The position numbers and the translations under genes were made by a program. The notes under the pieces are model-generated. The model did not search any database. It worked only from the letters and a program-made list of their open reading frames with translations, and was not told the origin of the DNA. Of a DNA stretch of 64,000 bases, positions 9,542 to 18,135 are shown one piece after another (within the stretch, counting starts at the first letter, position 1; each line of letters starts with the position of its first letter). Source of the stretch: Sorangium cellulosum So ce56 (GTDB taxonomy: Bacteria; Myxococcota_A; Polyangia; Polyangiales; Polyangiaceae); the NCBI RefSeq assembly GCF_000067165.1, contig NC_010162.1, positions 10,838,501 through 10,902,500 of the forward strand, in the 5' to 3' direction.

Positions 9542-10447
9542 GTGGGGCAGCCGGACCAGTTCGCCAAACGCACCTTTGCCGCGCAGACGGAGCGGATCAC
9601 CGGCGGTGCTGTCACATGGCAGGATCCGCCCGAGATCGGCCTGGTGAAGGTGCAGAGCGATGGGCTCTTGCTCGTACGCCACCCCGACCGTATTGCAGCG
9701 CTGCCCGCCCCGTGGCCAGAGGCCGGGAGCCACGAGGAGGTCCTGGTCGAGCTGAAAATGCCAGGAGATCATCTCGATTTCCCGGCCGTCGAGCGCGCGC
9801 TGCTCCGGCGGCAGGCGAGGCAGGTGCAACGGGCGGAAGACAGCACGCATGCGTGGTCGGGCCAGGAGCCGCTCTGGCTCGTCGCGCCGCACGTGCCCGA
9901 CTGGCTGCGGGCGCAACGCGCGCTCATCGCCGTCGGGCAAGCTTGTTACCGTGTGGAGCCGTCGAGCTTCCCCTTCCTGTGGATCGCAGCCAACGACCTT
10001 CCGCTGCGCAACGAGCTCGTGCCCTTCCTGGTCGCCCGCTCCGGACGGGCGCTCGACGAGTTTGCCCGGTGGGTCGCCTCGCGAATGCCCCTCGCATGGG
10101 TGCTCGGCATGGTAAGATTCACCGCGATGTCGTCGACCGTGCGCGAGGAGCTGTTGTGGTGGGTTGGCAAGGGTGAGGACCCCGAGGTCAAGGCGCGGGA
10201 ACGAGAGATCCTTCAGGCTCTGCTCGGTGCAAACCCGGACGTGCAGCAGAAGCTGGTCGAGAAGGGCATCGAGCGGGGTCGCCTCTCCGAGGCCCGGACC
10301 GCGCTGCGCAGGGTGCTCGCGCAGCGGCAGCTCGCGCTGCGTCCTGAGGAGGACGCACGCATCGAGGGCTGCGCCGAGCTCGAGGTCCTGGAACGGTGGC
10401 TCGAACGCGCCGTCACCGCCACGACGGCGGCCGAAGCGTTGACGTAA
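9542..10447 (+). CDS. Rpn/PD-(D/E)XK-type family protein
   Basis: The product (301 aa, GTG start) resembles a family present in many copies in Sorangium genomes and annotated as Rpn-like putative transposase/nuclease. Visible hallmarks are the opening QPDQFAKRTFA, a VLVELK stretch consistent with the E-x-K part of a PD-(D/E)XK core (about residues 67-72), the WIAANDLPL segment, and a C-terminal helical tail (GIERGRLSEARTALRRVL). Related Rpn proteins are DNA endonucleases linked to recombination. The leader (9371-9541) has an A10 run at 9409-9418 and lower GC than its neighbours, consistent with an accessory gene. No inverted terminal repeats were found. Start choice is uncertain. Confidence 0.7.
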   Translation: MGQPDQFAKRTFAAQTERITGGAVTWQDPPEIGLVKVQSDGLLLVRHPDRIAALPAPWPEAGSHEEVLVELKMPGDHLDFPAVERALLRRQARQVQRAEDSTHAWSGQEPLWLVAPHVPDWLRAQRALIAVGQACYRVEPSSFPFLWIAANDLPLRNELVPFLVARSGRALDEFARWVASRMPLAWVLGMVRFTAMSSTVREELLWWVGKGEDPEVKAREREILQALLGANPDVQQKLVEKGIERGRLSEARTALRRVLAQRQLALRPEEDARIEGCAELEVLERWLERAVTATTAAEALT

Positions 10448-10535
10448 CCGCGAGCTGCCCTGCCTGGAGGCGCCGCTCGTGCGGCGACCGGCTACGCCGG
10501 CCGGCGCCACGCCCCCTCGCGCGCGGCCGCGCGCC

Positions 10536-12059
10536 CTACACGTCGAGGTCCTTCCACCGCCTCGAGCGCCGGGAGAAGATCAGCATCCCCACGAGCGAAG
10601 CGACGCCGATCGCCGCGAACGAATACCAGATCTCGTAAGGCCGGTACGTGTCCCAGAGCAGGCGCGTGGCCTCGGCGGCGTCGATGTGCAGCGTCTCCTG
10701 CAGCGTCCTGAAGGCCTGCTGGCGCGACACCCCGAGGAGCTCCGAGAGCGACGCCACATCGCCGTTCCAGGCCTTCCCCTTGGCGAGATCGGTCTTCTCG
10801 GCGAGGTAGCGCAGCGCCAGCGTGGCCTTCTCGCCCCGGGTCCCATAAAGGATCCCCGCCATCTGCGCGCCGATCGCGGGGCCGATCGCCGCCGGGATGT
10901 TGACGTAACCGAGATAAAGCGCCTTCTTTCCCTTCGGCGCGATGAGCGCGAAATACTCGCTCTTCTTCGGGCCGGTCAGCATCTCGCCGATGGAGAAGAG
11001 CAGGATGCCCACGAAGAGGACGTAGAGCGACGTCGTGGTCCCTGCGACGAGGATGCCGAAGATGGCGACGAGGATGCCCAGCGTCATCGCCGAGAGCACC
11101 TTCATCCTCGCCACCAGGTACGAGAAGGGCACGAGGAGCAGGACGATGCTCACCGAGTTCAGGTTGAGCACGTTCTCCTGCTTGAGCTGGACCCCGCGCG
11201 GATCCTTGATATCGAGCCACGACGCCGGGAGCCAGGGGTTGTTCTGCACGAAGGAGGTGCTGCTGATCCAGTCCGTGTAGAAGTTCGGCATCAGGTCCCA
11301 GAGCTGGTACATCATCAGCCAGAACCCCGAGAGCAGCAGGATCACGGTGATGAGCCGCGCGTCCCAGATGTTCTTGATCGTGTCCTTGAAGACCTTCCAC
11401 GCCCCGGAGGTCTTGTCTGCGCCGGAGTCGACCTCCTTGTACGTGAACAGCATGAGGAAGTTCAGGGAGATGATGGCGGCGCAGCCGTAGAAGACCCACG
11501 ACCAGCTCTTGCCGTGGAGGTAGCCGGCGAGCGGCGGGCCGATCGCCGCGCCCACGTTCACGAGCCAGTAGAAGAGGCCCCAGCCGACCGACGAGTTCGA
11601 CTTGTCCATCGACTGGGCCAGGGTGCCCTGGATCCCGGGCTTGAAGAGGGCCGTGCCCGTCGCGAGGATGACCACGCCGAGCAGAAAGCCGGCGAAGCTC
11701 CGCTGCGTCGCCATCAGCAGATAACCGATGATCTTCAGCCACACCGTGATGAAGATCGTGCGCTTGTAGCCGTACCGGTCGGCGTAACCGCCGGTGACCA
11801 TCGGGAGCAGCGACTGGATGAGGGCCCAGACCATGTAAATGGTGCCCTTGTCCTGCTGGCTGAAGTGGAGCCCTCCAGGCTCGTCGGCCTGGGCGATGTA
11901 AATGGGCATGACGACGCGCACACCGTAGTAAGCCAGCCGTTCCCACATTTCCATGGTGCAGCCCATCCAGAAGGAGCGCGGCAGGCTTTTCAGGGTCTGA
12001 GCAAAGGAAAGCTTCGTCGGCGCCTCGATGGCCGGCTCGCTCACGGCGGCGTTGGTCAT
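10536..12059 (-). CDS. POT/PTR2 family proton-dependent peptide transporter
   Basis: The product (507 aa) is an inner-membrane MFS protein with about 12-14 hydrophobic segments. It carries the POT signature EMWERLAYYG (canonical ExxERFxYYG, F replaced by L) in the first membrane helix. The segment GTALFKPGIQGTLAQ matches the family loop that follows helix 4. POT transporters import di- and tripeptides with protons. The ATG at 12059 was chosen over an upstream in-frame site because GAGGAG lies 8 nt before it and the transporter sequence starts just after. The C-terminus contains an extra soluble stretch (about residues 420-470) before the last helix. It is a single-gene unit. Confidence 0.9.
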   Translation of the reverse strand: MTNAAVSEPAIEAPTKLSFAQTLKSLPRSFWMGCTMEMWERLAYYGVRVVMPIYIAQADEPGGLHFSQQDKGTIYMVWALIQSLLPMVTGGYADRYGYKRTIFITVWLKIIGYLLMATQRSFAGFLLGVVILATGTALFKPGIQGTLAQSMDKSNSSVGWGLFYWLVNVGAAIGPPLAGYLHGKSWSWVFYGCAAIISLNFLMLFTYKEVDSGADKTSGAWKVFKDTIKNIWDARLITVILLLSGFWLMMYQLWDLMPNFYTDWISSTSFVQNNPWLPASWLDIKDPRGVQLKQENVLNLNSVSIVLLLVPFSYLVARMKVLSAMTLGILVAIFGILVAGTTTSLYVLFVGILLFSIGEMLTGPKKSEYFALIAPKGKKALYLGYVNIPAAIGPAIGAQMAGILYGTRGEKATLALRYLAEKTDLAKGKAWNGDVASLSELLGVSRQQAFRTLQETLHIDAAEATRLLWDTYRPYEIWYSFAAIGVASLVGMLIFSRRSRRWKDLDV

Positions 12060-12574
12060 TTCATGCTCCTCGTGCGCCCGGGCCCCGGGCAAGCCCTCGT
12101 ACCACACCGAGAGCAGCGTACACACCTGGATCACAAGCGTGTCCCGCCGCGGTCCGTCAGGGGCAACTACGATTGATCAGCTCCTTCACAGCGAGCGAGC
12201 GGGCGCCTGTCTCACGCGCGTCGAAACAGCCGGTCTTCACCGCCGCGCTCTGCAGTCCGATTCACGCTTCGACAGCGCGGATCATGGATTCTCCTCGACA
12301 GCAGAGCCGGGAGCGCGCGGCGCTCGTGCCATGTCGCCCACCGGGTGGGTGGTTCGCTCGTGATCCGTGAGGGGCGTTTTCTTGTCAGGGCATGGCGAGA
12401 CGCGCCCCGCGACCTCCACCTGCCTGCCGCGGGACGTGGCGACCGCGGTCCCCTCCGGCCAGCGCCCGCCTCCCCTGCCGCGCCGCGCAGCGGCGCCGGC
12501 CGAGCGGCGCTCCGCCTCGTCCGCCGGCGAGTCTTTGCCTGCGGCGCCGTCCTGATGGTAGGGCAAACCCCGTG
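12060..12574. other. divergent intergenic region between the transporter and recombinase genes
   Basis: No coding region is supported in these 515 bp. A 15-bp perfect inverted repeat GCCCGGGCCCCGGGC lies at 12076-12090, just upstream of the transporter ribosome-binding site. It could be an operator or an RNA hairpin in the leader. Promoters for both flanking genes are presumably here, but no convincing boxes were identified. Confidence 0.5.
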
Positions 12575-13651
12575 ATGCACGCGCGGCGGAGCGGCGATCG
12601 ATCCGGCGGGACCACGCTGGAGCAGGCGATCGCGCGTTTCCTGACCTACCTTGCGGCCGAGCGGCGGGCCTCGCGCCACACCGTGGCTGCGTACCGGCGC
12701 GACCTCGAGCAGCTCGCGCGCTTCGCCCGCGAGAAGGCGGCCGCGAACGCCGATCACCGCCCTGCGCGAGCGCGCGGCAAGGCCCCGGCCACCGGCAAGA
12801 CCCCGGCCACCGGCAAGGCCCCGGCCACCGGCGAGGCCCCCTCTCCGGACGAGGCCACGGCCGTGGATGGCCTCGACGTGCTCCTCCTGCGCAGCTGGCT
12901 GGGCTCGCTCGCGCGCACCCACGCGCCCGCCTCGATCGCGCGCAAGGTGGGCGCCGCCCGCGCCCTGCTCCGCTACCTGGAGCGGCGCGGCGAGGTCGAC
13001 AAGAACGCGGCGGCCCAGCTCGCCCTGCCCAAGGTCCGGCGCCCGCTGCCCACCTTCCTGGACGTCGACGCCGCCGCCGAGGTCATGGAGATCCCCGGCG
13101 CCGAGACGGCCGAGGGGCTCCGCGACCGCGCCATGCTGGAGACCCTCTACGGCGCGGGCCTGCGCGTCTCCGAGCTCTGCGGGCTCGACCTCACCCACGT
13201 CGACCGGCGCCCGGCCGACAGGGCCGCGGTGCGCGTCGTCGGCAAGGGCGACAAGGAGCGGATCGTCCCGCTCGGCTCCCACGCCCTCGCCGCCATCGAG
13301 CGCTACCTCGAGCGGCGCGACGAGCTCGCCGATCCGACGACCGGCGCCCGCGACCCCCGCGCCCTCTTCCTGTCCCGCCGGGGCGCGCGCATCGGCGTGC
13401 GCCGCGTCCAGGCGCTGGTGCAGCGCTACGGCGCGCTCGGCGCCGGCCGGGCCGACCTGCACCCGCACGCGCTCCGGCACACCTGCGCGACCCACCTGCT
13501 CGACGGCGGCGCCGACCTCCGGGCCATCCAGAAGCTGCTCGGGCACGCCTCGCTCGCCACGACGCAGCGGTACACGCACGTCTCGATCGACCACCTGCTC
13601 AAGGTCTACGACGCCGCTCACCCCATGGCGCGGAAGCGGGGCCCGGCGTGA
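12575..13651 (+). CDS. xerC: tyrosine recombinase, XerC-type
   Basis: The product (358 aa) has an N-terminal SAM-like core-binding domain and a C-terminal catalytic domain. All active-site residues are visible: R197 (GAGLRVSEL), K227 (GKGDKERIVP), H298 and R301 (HPHALRH), H324 (LLGHASL) and nucleophile Y333 (TTQRYTHV). XerC/D resolve chromosome dimers at dif. The tail VYDAAHPMA resembles XerC rather than integrases. It is about 60 residues longer than usual because of an Ala/Pro/Lys repeat insert (about 54-95, with ATGKAP/ATGKTP units) inside the N-terminal domain. The stop overlaps the GTG of the next gene. The family is certain; the chromosomal Xer role is likely but not proven. Confidence 0.85.
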   Translation: MHARRSGDRSGGTTLEQAIARFLTYLAAERRASRHTVAAYRRDLEQLARFAREKAAANADHRPARARGKAPATGKTPATGKAPATGEAPSPDEATAVDGLDVLLLRSWLGSLARTHAPASIARKVGAARALLRYLERRGEVDKNAAAQLALPKVRRPLPTFLDVDAAAEVMEIPGAETAEGLRDRAMLETLYGAGLRVSELCGLDLTHVDRRPADRAAVRVVGKGDKERIVPLGSHALAAIERYLERRDELADPTTGARDPRALFLSRRGARIGVRRVQALVQRYGALGAGRADLHPHALRHTCATHLLDGGADLRAIQKLLGHASLATTQRYTHVSIDHLLKVYDAAHPMARKRGPA

Positions 13652-15960
13652 AGCGAGCCTCGAGCGCGCCGGGCCCCGCGGTCCCGACGCTGGCCCGCGC
13701 GTGGGCGGGGCGGCTCGCCAGGAGCGCGCTCGGCGCCAGCGTCTTCGGCGTCGTGGCCGCGTCGCTCGACGCCGGGTGGGCCACGGCGGGCGCCGGCGAC
13801 GACGCCGCCTTCCAGCTCGCCACCTACCTCGCCGACATCGGGGTGTTCGCGCCCGTCGCGCTCGTCGTCGGCCTGCTCGCGGGCGCCTCCGCGATCGTGG
13901 TCGACCCGTCGGGCCCGCCGTCGCCGGCCACGCTCGTGAGCGCGCTGCGGGTGCGGGCGATCGGCCGGCCCGCCGACATCGCGGCGTTCGTGCCGCTCGC
14001 GGTGCTCGCGGCCTTCCTCTGGATGACCCTGTGCGCCCACCTCGCCCGCGCCCTGCTCGGCCTCGAGGCCGCGCCCCTCCTGGTCGGCACCGCGGTCGCC
14101 GCGGGCGCGCTCGGCCTCGGCCTCATCGCGGGCCTCGCCGTCCTCGCCCTGACGCCGCCGCTCCGGCGCGCGCTCGCCAAAGCCAGCGACGGCCGCCCCG
14201 CCTGCGTCGATCCGGCGGTCACGGGCGGCGTCGCGCTCGCGATCGCCGCGGCCCTGTTCGCGTTCGGGGTCGCCACGGGCGGCGTCTCGGGCGAGGGCGG
14301 CTTCCTCGGCGTCTACGGCATCTTCAAGCGCCCCGAGCTCGACCTGCGCGCCCCGGCGCTCCTCCTGGTCGTCGCGCTCGCCGCCTTCCTCGCGCCGGTC
14401 GCGGTCCGGACGGCGCGCGCGCCCGTCGCGCTCCTCGCCGCGCTCCTGCCGCTCGCGCTCACCGCGCGCGCCGCCTCCGCGCTCAACGCGGAGCCCGCGG
14501 TGGCGCAGGCGATCGAGCGCGGCGCGCCCGTCGGGGGCAAGAGCCTCGCGGTCCTGCGCCGCCTCGCCGATCGCGACGGCGACCGCGCGGCCGCCCTCTT
14601 CGGCGGCGGGGACTGCGACGACAGCGACGCGCGCGTCCACCCGCTGGCCGAGGAGATCCTCGACAACGGCGTCGACGACGACTGCTCCGGCGGCGATCTG
14701 ACGGCCGCGGCGCTCGCCGCGCTCGCCCCCGCTCCGAAGGCGGCCCCGAGCGCCGACGCGCGCGGGTCGTACGCGGCGCGCCTGCCGGCGGACCTGAACG
14801 TCGTCCTCGTCACCGTCGACACGCTCCGCTGGGACCTCGGCTACGCGGGCAACCCGCGGCCCGTGTCGCCGAACCTCGACGGCCTCGCGGCCCGCTCCAC
14901 GGTGTTCGAGCGCGCGTACTCGCTCGCGTCCTACACGGGCAAGAGCGTCGGCCCGATGCTCATCGGCAAGTACGGGAGCGAGACCCACAGGAACTGGGGG
15001 CATTTCAACAAGTTCAGCGAGGAGGACACGTTCGTCGCCGAGCGCCTGAAGCGCGCCGGGGTGCGCACGATGAGCGTGCACGGGCACCGCTACTTCGGCA
15101 GCTTCGGCGGGCTCGATCGCGGCTTCGACGTGGTGGACATGTCCGCGGCGCCGCCGGAGGGCGCGCCCTGGGACGTCGACAACAAGGCGACGAGCGCCGC
15201 GCTGACCGACGCCGCGCTGCGGCTGCTCGGGTCGGCCGACAACACGGGCGGGCGCTTCTTCCTGTGGGTCCACTACCTCGACCCGCACGCCGACTACCTC
15301 CGGCACGACGACGTGGCGGGCTTCGGCGCGGCCTCGCAGCGGGATCTCTACGACGGCGAGGTGGCCTTCACGGACCGGCACATCGGCCGGCTGCTCGACG
15401 CGATCGCGGCGGCGCCCTACGGCGGGCGCACGGCGATCGTCGTGACGAGCGATCACGGCGAGGCGTTCGGCGAGCACAAGATGTTCCGCCACGGCTTCGA
15501 GCTCTGGGAGGAGCTCGTGCGGGTGCCGCTGGTCGTCCACGTGCCGGGCGCGGCGCCGTCCCGGGTATCGGCCCGGCGCAGCCTGATCGATATCGCGCCG
15601 ACGCTGCTCGATCTGATGCGGGTGCCCGGGCCTGCCGAGGGCGCGGCCGCGAGCGACTTCCTGTCGGGCGCGTCGCTCTTGCCCGACGTGTTCCTCGCCC
15701 CGGGCGAGCAGGCCCAGGCGCGCGACGTGCTGATCGACATGCCGGCAGGGCCGTACAACGACGCGCGGCGGTCGTTCCTCCGCGGCGACATGAAGCTGAC
15801 GATCTCGGGCGGCGCCCGGTTCGAGCTCTACGACCTGGCGAGCGACCCGGAGGAGCGGAAGAATCTCTGGGGCACGCCGGCGGCGAAGGAGATCGAGCCG
15901 TACTACGCGGCGGCGCGGGCCCGCCTCCGCGAGGTCCACGTGACCGGCCCCCGCAAGTGA
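13648..15960 (+). CDS. membrane-anchored sulfatase-fold hydrolase/transferase
   Basis: Starts at GTG 13648, overlapping the recombinase stop. About five hydrophobic segments (residues 25-290) precede an acidic MopE-like calcium-type motif (about 306-345: DRDGD...GGDCDD...DDDCSGG). A sulfatase/alkaline-phosphatase-superfamily domain (about 388-765) follows, facing the periplasm. Metal-site pieces are VTVDTLRWD and TSDHGEAFGEHK. The nucleophile position reads SYTGKSVGPMLIGKY, so Thr430 aligns where sulfatases carry a formylglycine Cys/Ser in CxPxR. That fits the phosphotransferase branch (lipoteichoic acid synthase, phosphoethanolamine transferase), which uses Thr, better than a true sulfatase. 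The substrate is unknown; an envelope lipid or glycan is plausible. Confidence 0.8.
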   Translation: MKRASSAPGPAVPTLARAWAGRLARSALGASVFGVVAASLDAGWATAGAGDDAAFQLATYLADIGVFAPVALVVGLLAGASAIVVDPSGPPSPATLVSALRVRAIGRPADIAAFVPLAVLAAFLWMTLCAHLARALLGLEAAPLLVGTAVAAGALGLGLIAGLAVLALTPPLRRALAKASDGRPACVDPAVTGGVALAIAAALFAFGVATGGVSGEGGFLGVYGIFKRPELDLRAPALLLVVALAAFLAPVAVRTARAPVALLAALLPLALTARAASALNAEPAVAQAIERGAPVGGKSLAVLRRLADRDGDRAAALFGGGDCDDSDARVHPLAEEILDNGVDDDCSGGDLTAAALAALAPAPKAAPSADARGSYAARLPADLNVVLVTVDTLRWDLGYAGNPRPVSPNLDGLAARSTVFERAYSLASYTGKSVGPMLIGKYGSETHRNWGHFNKFSEEDTFVAERLKRAGVRTMSVHGHRYFGSFGGLDRGFDVVDMSAAPPEGAPWDVDNKATSAALTDAALRLLGSADNTGGRFFLWVHYLDPHADYLRHDDVAGFGAASQRDLYDGEVAFTDRHIGRLLDAIAAAPYGGRTAIVVTSDHGEAFGEHKMFRHGFELWEELVRVPLVVHVPGAAPSRVSARRSLIDIAPTLLDLMRVPGPAEGAAASDFLSGASLLPDVFLAPGEQAQARDVLIDMPAGPYNDARRSFLRGDMKLTISGGARFELYDLASDPEERKNLWGTPAAKEIEPYYAAARARLREVHVTGPRK

Positions 15961-15961
15961 C

Positions 15962-16022
15962 CGGCGCGCGGAGGTCATCGGCTCGCGGGGGTCACCGGCT
16001 CGCGGGGGTCACCGGCTCGCGG
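15962..16022 (+). repeat. 17-bp tandem repeat between convergent genes
   Basis: The unit CGGCTCGCGGGGGTCAC occurs twice perfectly (15979-16012), preceded by a degenerate copy (15962-15978) and followed by a partial copy. It fills most of the 93-bp gap between the sulfatase-fold gene and the convergent SUMF1-like gene. Confidence 0.7.
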
Positions 16023-16053
16023 AACGTCTCGTGACGTCGCGGGTGCAGCTCGC

Positions 16054-17217
16054 TCACTCCGCGGACGGCGGGTTCCTCGCGCACCGGACCCCCATCCCGG
16101 GGTCATAGCGACCGGGGATGCGGTAAACGCCGCGGCTCGTCGTGTACAGAGACGCCTCGCTGTCGAGGGCGCTCCCGCCGCGGACGACCACGTAGTTGCC
16201 CATCGACGACGGATCCAGACGAGCACAGTCGACGCACGGGATCTGGAGCGGGTCCGAGGAGTCCCGAACGAACTCGCTCACGCCTCCGGCGAGATCCTGG
16301 TGGCCCCATCGCCCTGCTCCCATCGGCTTCGACCCGACAGGGGAGAAGTCGTCCAGCGAGCACGCCGGCGCGGCGTCCGCATCCCCGAGGCAACCGTAGC
16401 TCGCGCGGCTCAGGTCGATCCCCTCGCCCCACGGGTAGCTCCGCTGCTCGTCCCCGCCGGCTGCGGCGTAGTTCAGCTCCGCGTCCGTCGGGAGGCGCCC
16501 TCCATCCCACGCGCAGAACGCGAAGGCCTCGGGCCACGTGACGCAGTTCATGGGCAGATTCTCGTTCGGCCCGGCGTCATCGGTCCAGGTCGAGCGAGGT
16601 GGGTCGCAGTGCAGGGCAGCCTTGAGCGCCGCCGTGTCCTCCTCGAGCCAGCCTTTCCAGTCGGCAGACCAGCCGCTCCCCGGGATCTTCGAGTGCTCCC
16701 CTGCGCCGGCCTCGGGTGCGCTCGCCTGCGTGCCTCCTCCGGCATCGACGAACGCGCGAAACCGCCCCACTGTCACCTCGAACGTATCCAGGAGAAAGCC
16801 GCTCACCGTCGCGGGATAGGCGCCGTCGGCTTCGCGCGCACCAGCGAAGTTCCGGTCGAACGTGCCTCCCGGAACCAGCCTGCTGTCACAGCAGCTGATC
16901 TCCTCGGGACCGCACAGCAGCTCCGTCCCCAGCTCTCGTGAGCCGCAGCTCCGAGGAGCAGCCGCCTCCCCGGCGCCCGCGCCGCCGGCCCCGCCGCCGC
17001 CCGTCGCATCCCCGCCGGCCCCGCCGCCGCCCGTCGCATCCCCGCCGGCCCCGCCGCCCGTCGCACCCCCGCCGGCCCCGCCGCCTCCGCCTCCGCCCTC
17101 GCCGGGGGCGTCCTGTTCGGGATCGGCCCCGCGGAATTCCACGCAACCACCGGCGAGGACGAGCGCCGCGATGATCCAGATCCACGTGCCTCGACCACGG
17201 CTCTTGCTCTTCGCCAT
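16054..17217 (-). CDS. SUMF1/formylglycine-enzyme-fold lipoprotein
   Basis: The product (387 aa) starts at ATG 17217 with GGAGG 6 nt upstream. An N-terminal membrane segment ends LVLAGGC, a probable lipobox, so it is likely a lipoprotein. A Gly/Ala linker with GGGAGGDAT-type repeats (about 40-80) follows. A SUMF1 domain spans about 100-385: PGGTFDRN, FEVTVGRFRAFVDAGGG, MNCVTWPEAFAFCAW, GRLPTDAELNYAA, YPWGEG and a final VRCARN. The catalytic cysteine region of genuine formylglycine-generating enzymes is not visible, so I infer a binding or structural role, as for many myxobacterial SUMF1 lipoproteins. It is convergent with the sulfatase-fold gene, but that enzyme has no Cys to modify. Confidence 0.85.
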   Translation of the reverse strand: MAKSKSRGRGTWIWIIAALVLAGGCVEFRGADPEQDAPGEGGGGGGGAGGGATGGGAGGDATGGGGAGGDATGGGGAGGAGAGEAAAPRSCGSRELGTELLCGPEEISCCDSRLVPGGTFDRNFAGAREADGAYPATVSGFLLDTFEVTVGRFRAFVDAGGGTQASAPEAGAGEHSKIPGSGWSADWKGWLEEDTAALKAALHCDPPRSTWTDDAGPNENLPMNCVTWPEAFAFCAWDGGRLPTDAELNYAAAGGDEQRSYPWGEGIDLSRASYGCLGDADAAPACSLDDFSPVGSKPMGAGRWGHQDLAGGVSEFVRDSSDPLQIPCVDCARLDPSSMGNYVVVRGGSALDSEASLYTTSRGVYRIPGRYDPGMGVRCARNPPSAE

Positions 17218-17656
17218 CGGCTGCCTCCGCTCCGTGCCACGCGCCTCGATTGCGGCCCTTCCGGTGGAGTCCGCGCGAGAATGGTAGGGTCTTCCGGGAG
17301 AAGAAGCCGCGTCAAGCCACGCTCGGGAAAAGCAGGTTATCGTCACCGGTACCGGCTTATCGTCACCGCGTCACCGGTGCCGGCCGGGCGTCCGCCGGCG
17401 GGCTCATGGCGATTGTTGGCGACGAGCAACCACGGCGGCCGGCGCGCAGAAGTGACCGGCGCCCGCAGGTAACCGCCACCCGGACGCGACCGCCCCACGA
17501 AGCGGCCGGCCCGCGTGGCTGACCGCCCGCGCCGGTCGATGGCCGGCCGCGCGGCGCGCTTGCCAGCCCTCCGCGGCGGACGGATCCGCGCGGTGATCGC
17601 GCGATCGCGCCAGCAACTACTTGCGAAAGAGCAACTAATGCGTAATAGATAATATT
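17218..17656. other. divergent intergenic region upstream of marR-type gene
   Basis: No gene is supported in this 439-bp gap. It contains two direct copies of TTATCGTCACCG (17337-17348 and 17357-17368, 20 bp apart) and GTCACCGG-type echoes nearby. The last 45 bp before the MarR gene are strikingly AT-rich for this genome and hold the probable promoter and operator described separately. Confidence 0.5.
17621..17648 (+). promoter_or_regulatory. putative promoter and autoregulatory operator of the MarR gene
   Basis: TTGCGA (17621-17626) and TAATAG (17643-17648), 16 bp apart, resemble sigma-70 boxes. The same -35 region forms an inverted repeat TTGC-GAAAGA-GCAA (17621-17634), a plausible MarR dimer site. 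Transcription would start within a few bases of GTG 17657, and no Shine-Dalgarno sequence precedes that codon, so the mRNA may be leaderless. This is inference from sequence only. Confidence 0.4.
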
Positions 17657-18082
17657 GTGAGTAAGCAAAAGGTCCTGGGCTCGCCGCTCGAGCGGTTCAC
17701 GCGGATGATGTTCTCGCGCATCATCGCGGGGCTCGCGCGCGAGCTGCACGAGGAGGACTTCAGCGTGGCGCAGGTGGCCGCGCTGCACCTCGTCGATCAC
17801 GGCGGCCCGATGCGCGTCACCGTCCTCGCCACGTCGCTCGGGCTCTCGGCCTCGGCTGGGAGCCGGCTCGCGGAGGGCCTCGTGCAGCGGGGGCTCCTCG
17901 CGCGGCAGGAGGATCCCGAGGACCGCCGCGCGAAGACGCTCGCGCTCACGCCCCTCGGTCGTCGGTTCGTCGATCGGGCGAGCGTGGAGCGGGTGCGGGT
18001 GATCATGGAAACGGCCGAGTCGCTGCCCAGGGAGATCTCGGCGGCGATGCTGGCGGCGATCGACGCGTACCAGCGCGGCTGA
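17657..18082 (+). CDS. MarR family transcriptional regulator
   Basis: The product (141 aa) is an all-helical winged-helix protein. The recognition region reads RVTVLATSLGLSASAGSRLAEGLVQRGLLARQEDPEDRRAKTL (written here only to show the wing motif DPEDRRAK at about 93-100). MarR proteins are homodimeric repressors released by small phenolic or oxidative ligands. The gene lies 53 bp upstream of the TerB-Coq4-like gene on the same strand, so it probably controls itself and that gene. The GTG at 17657 is chosen because family similarity begins within a few residues of it. Confidence 0.85.
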   Translation: MSKQKVLGSPLERFTRMMFSRIIAGLARELHEEDFSVAQVAALHLVDHGGPMRVTVLATSLGLSASAGSRLAEGLVQRGLLARQEDPEDRRAKTLALTPLGRRFVDRASVERVRVIMETAESLPREISAAMLAAIDAYQRG

Positions 18083-18135
18083 GCCCTTCGATGGAACGTC
18101 TCGCGTGAACCCCCTTGTGAGAAGAGGAGGTCGGT

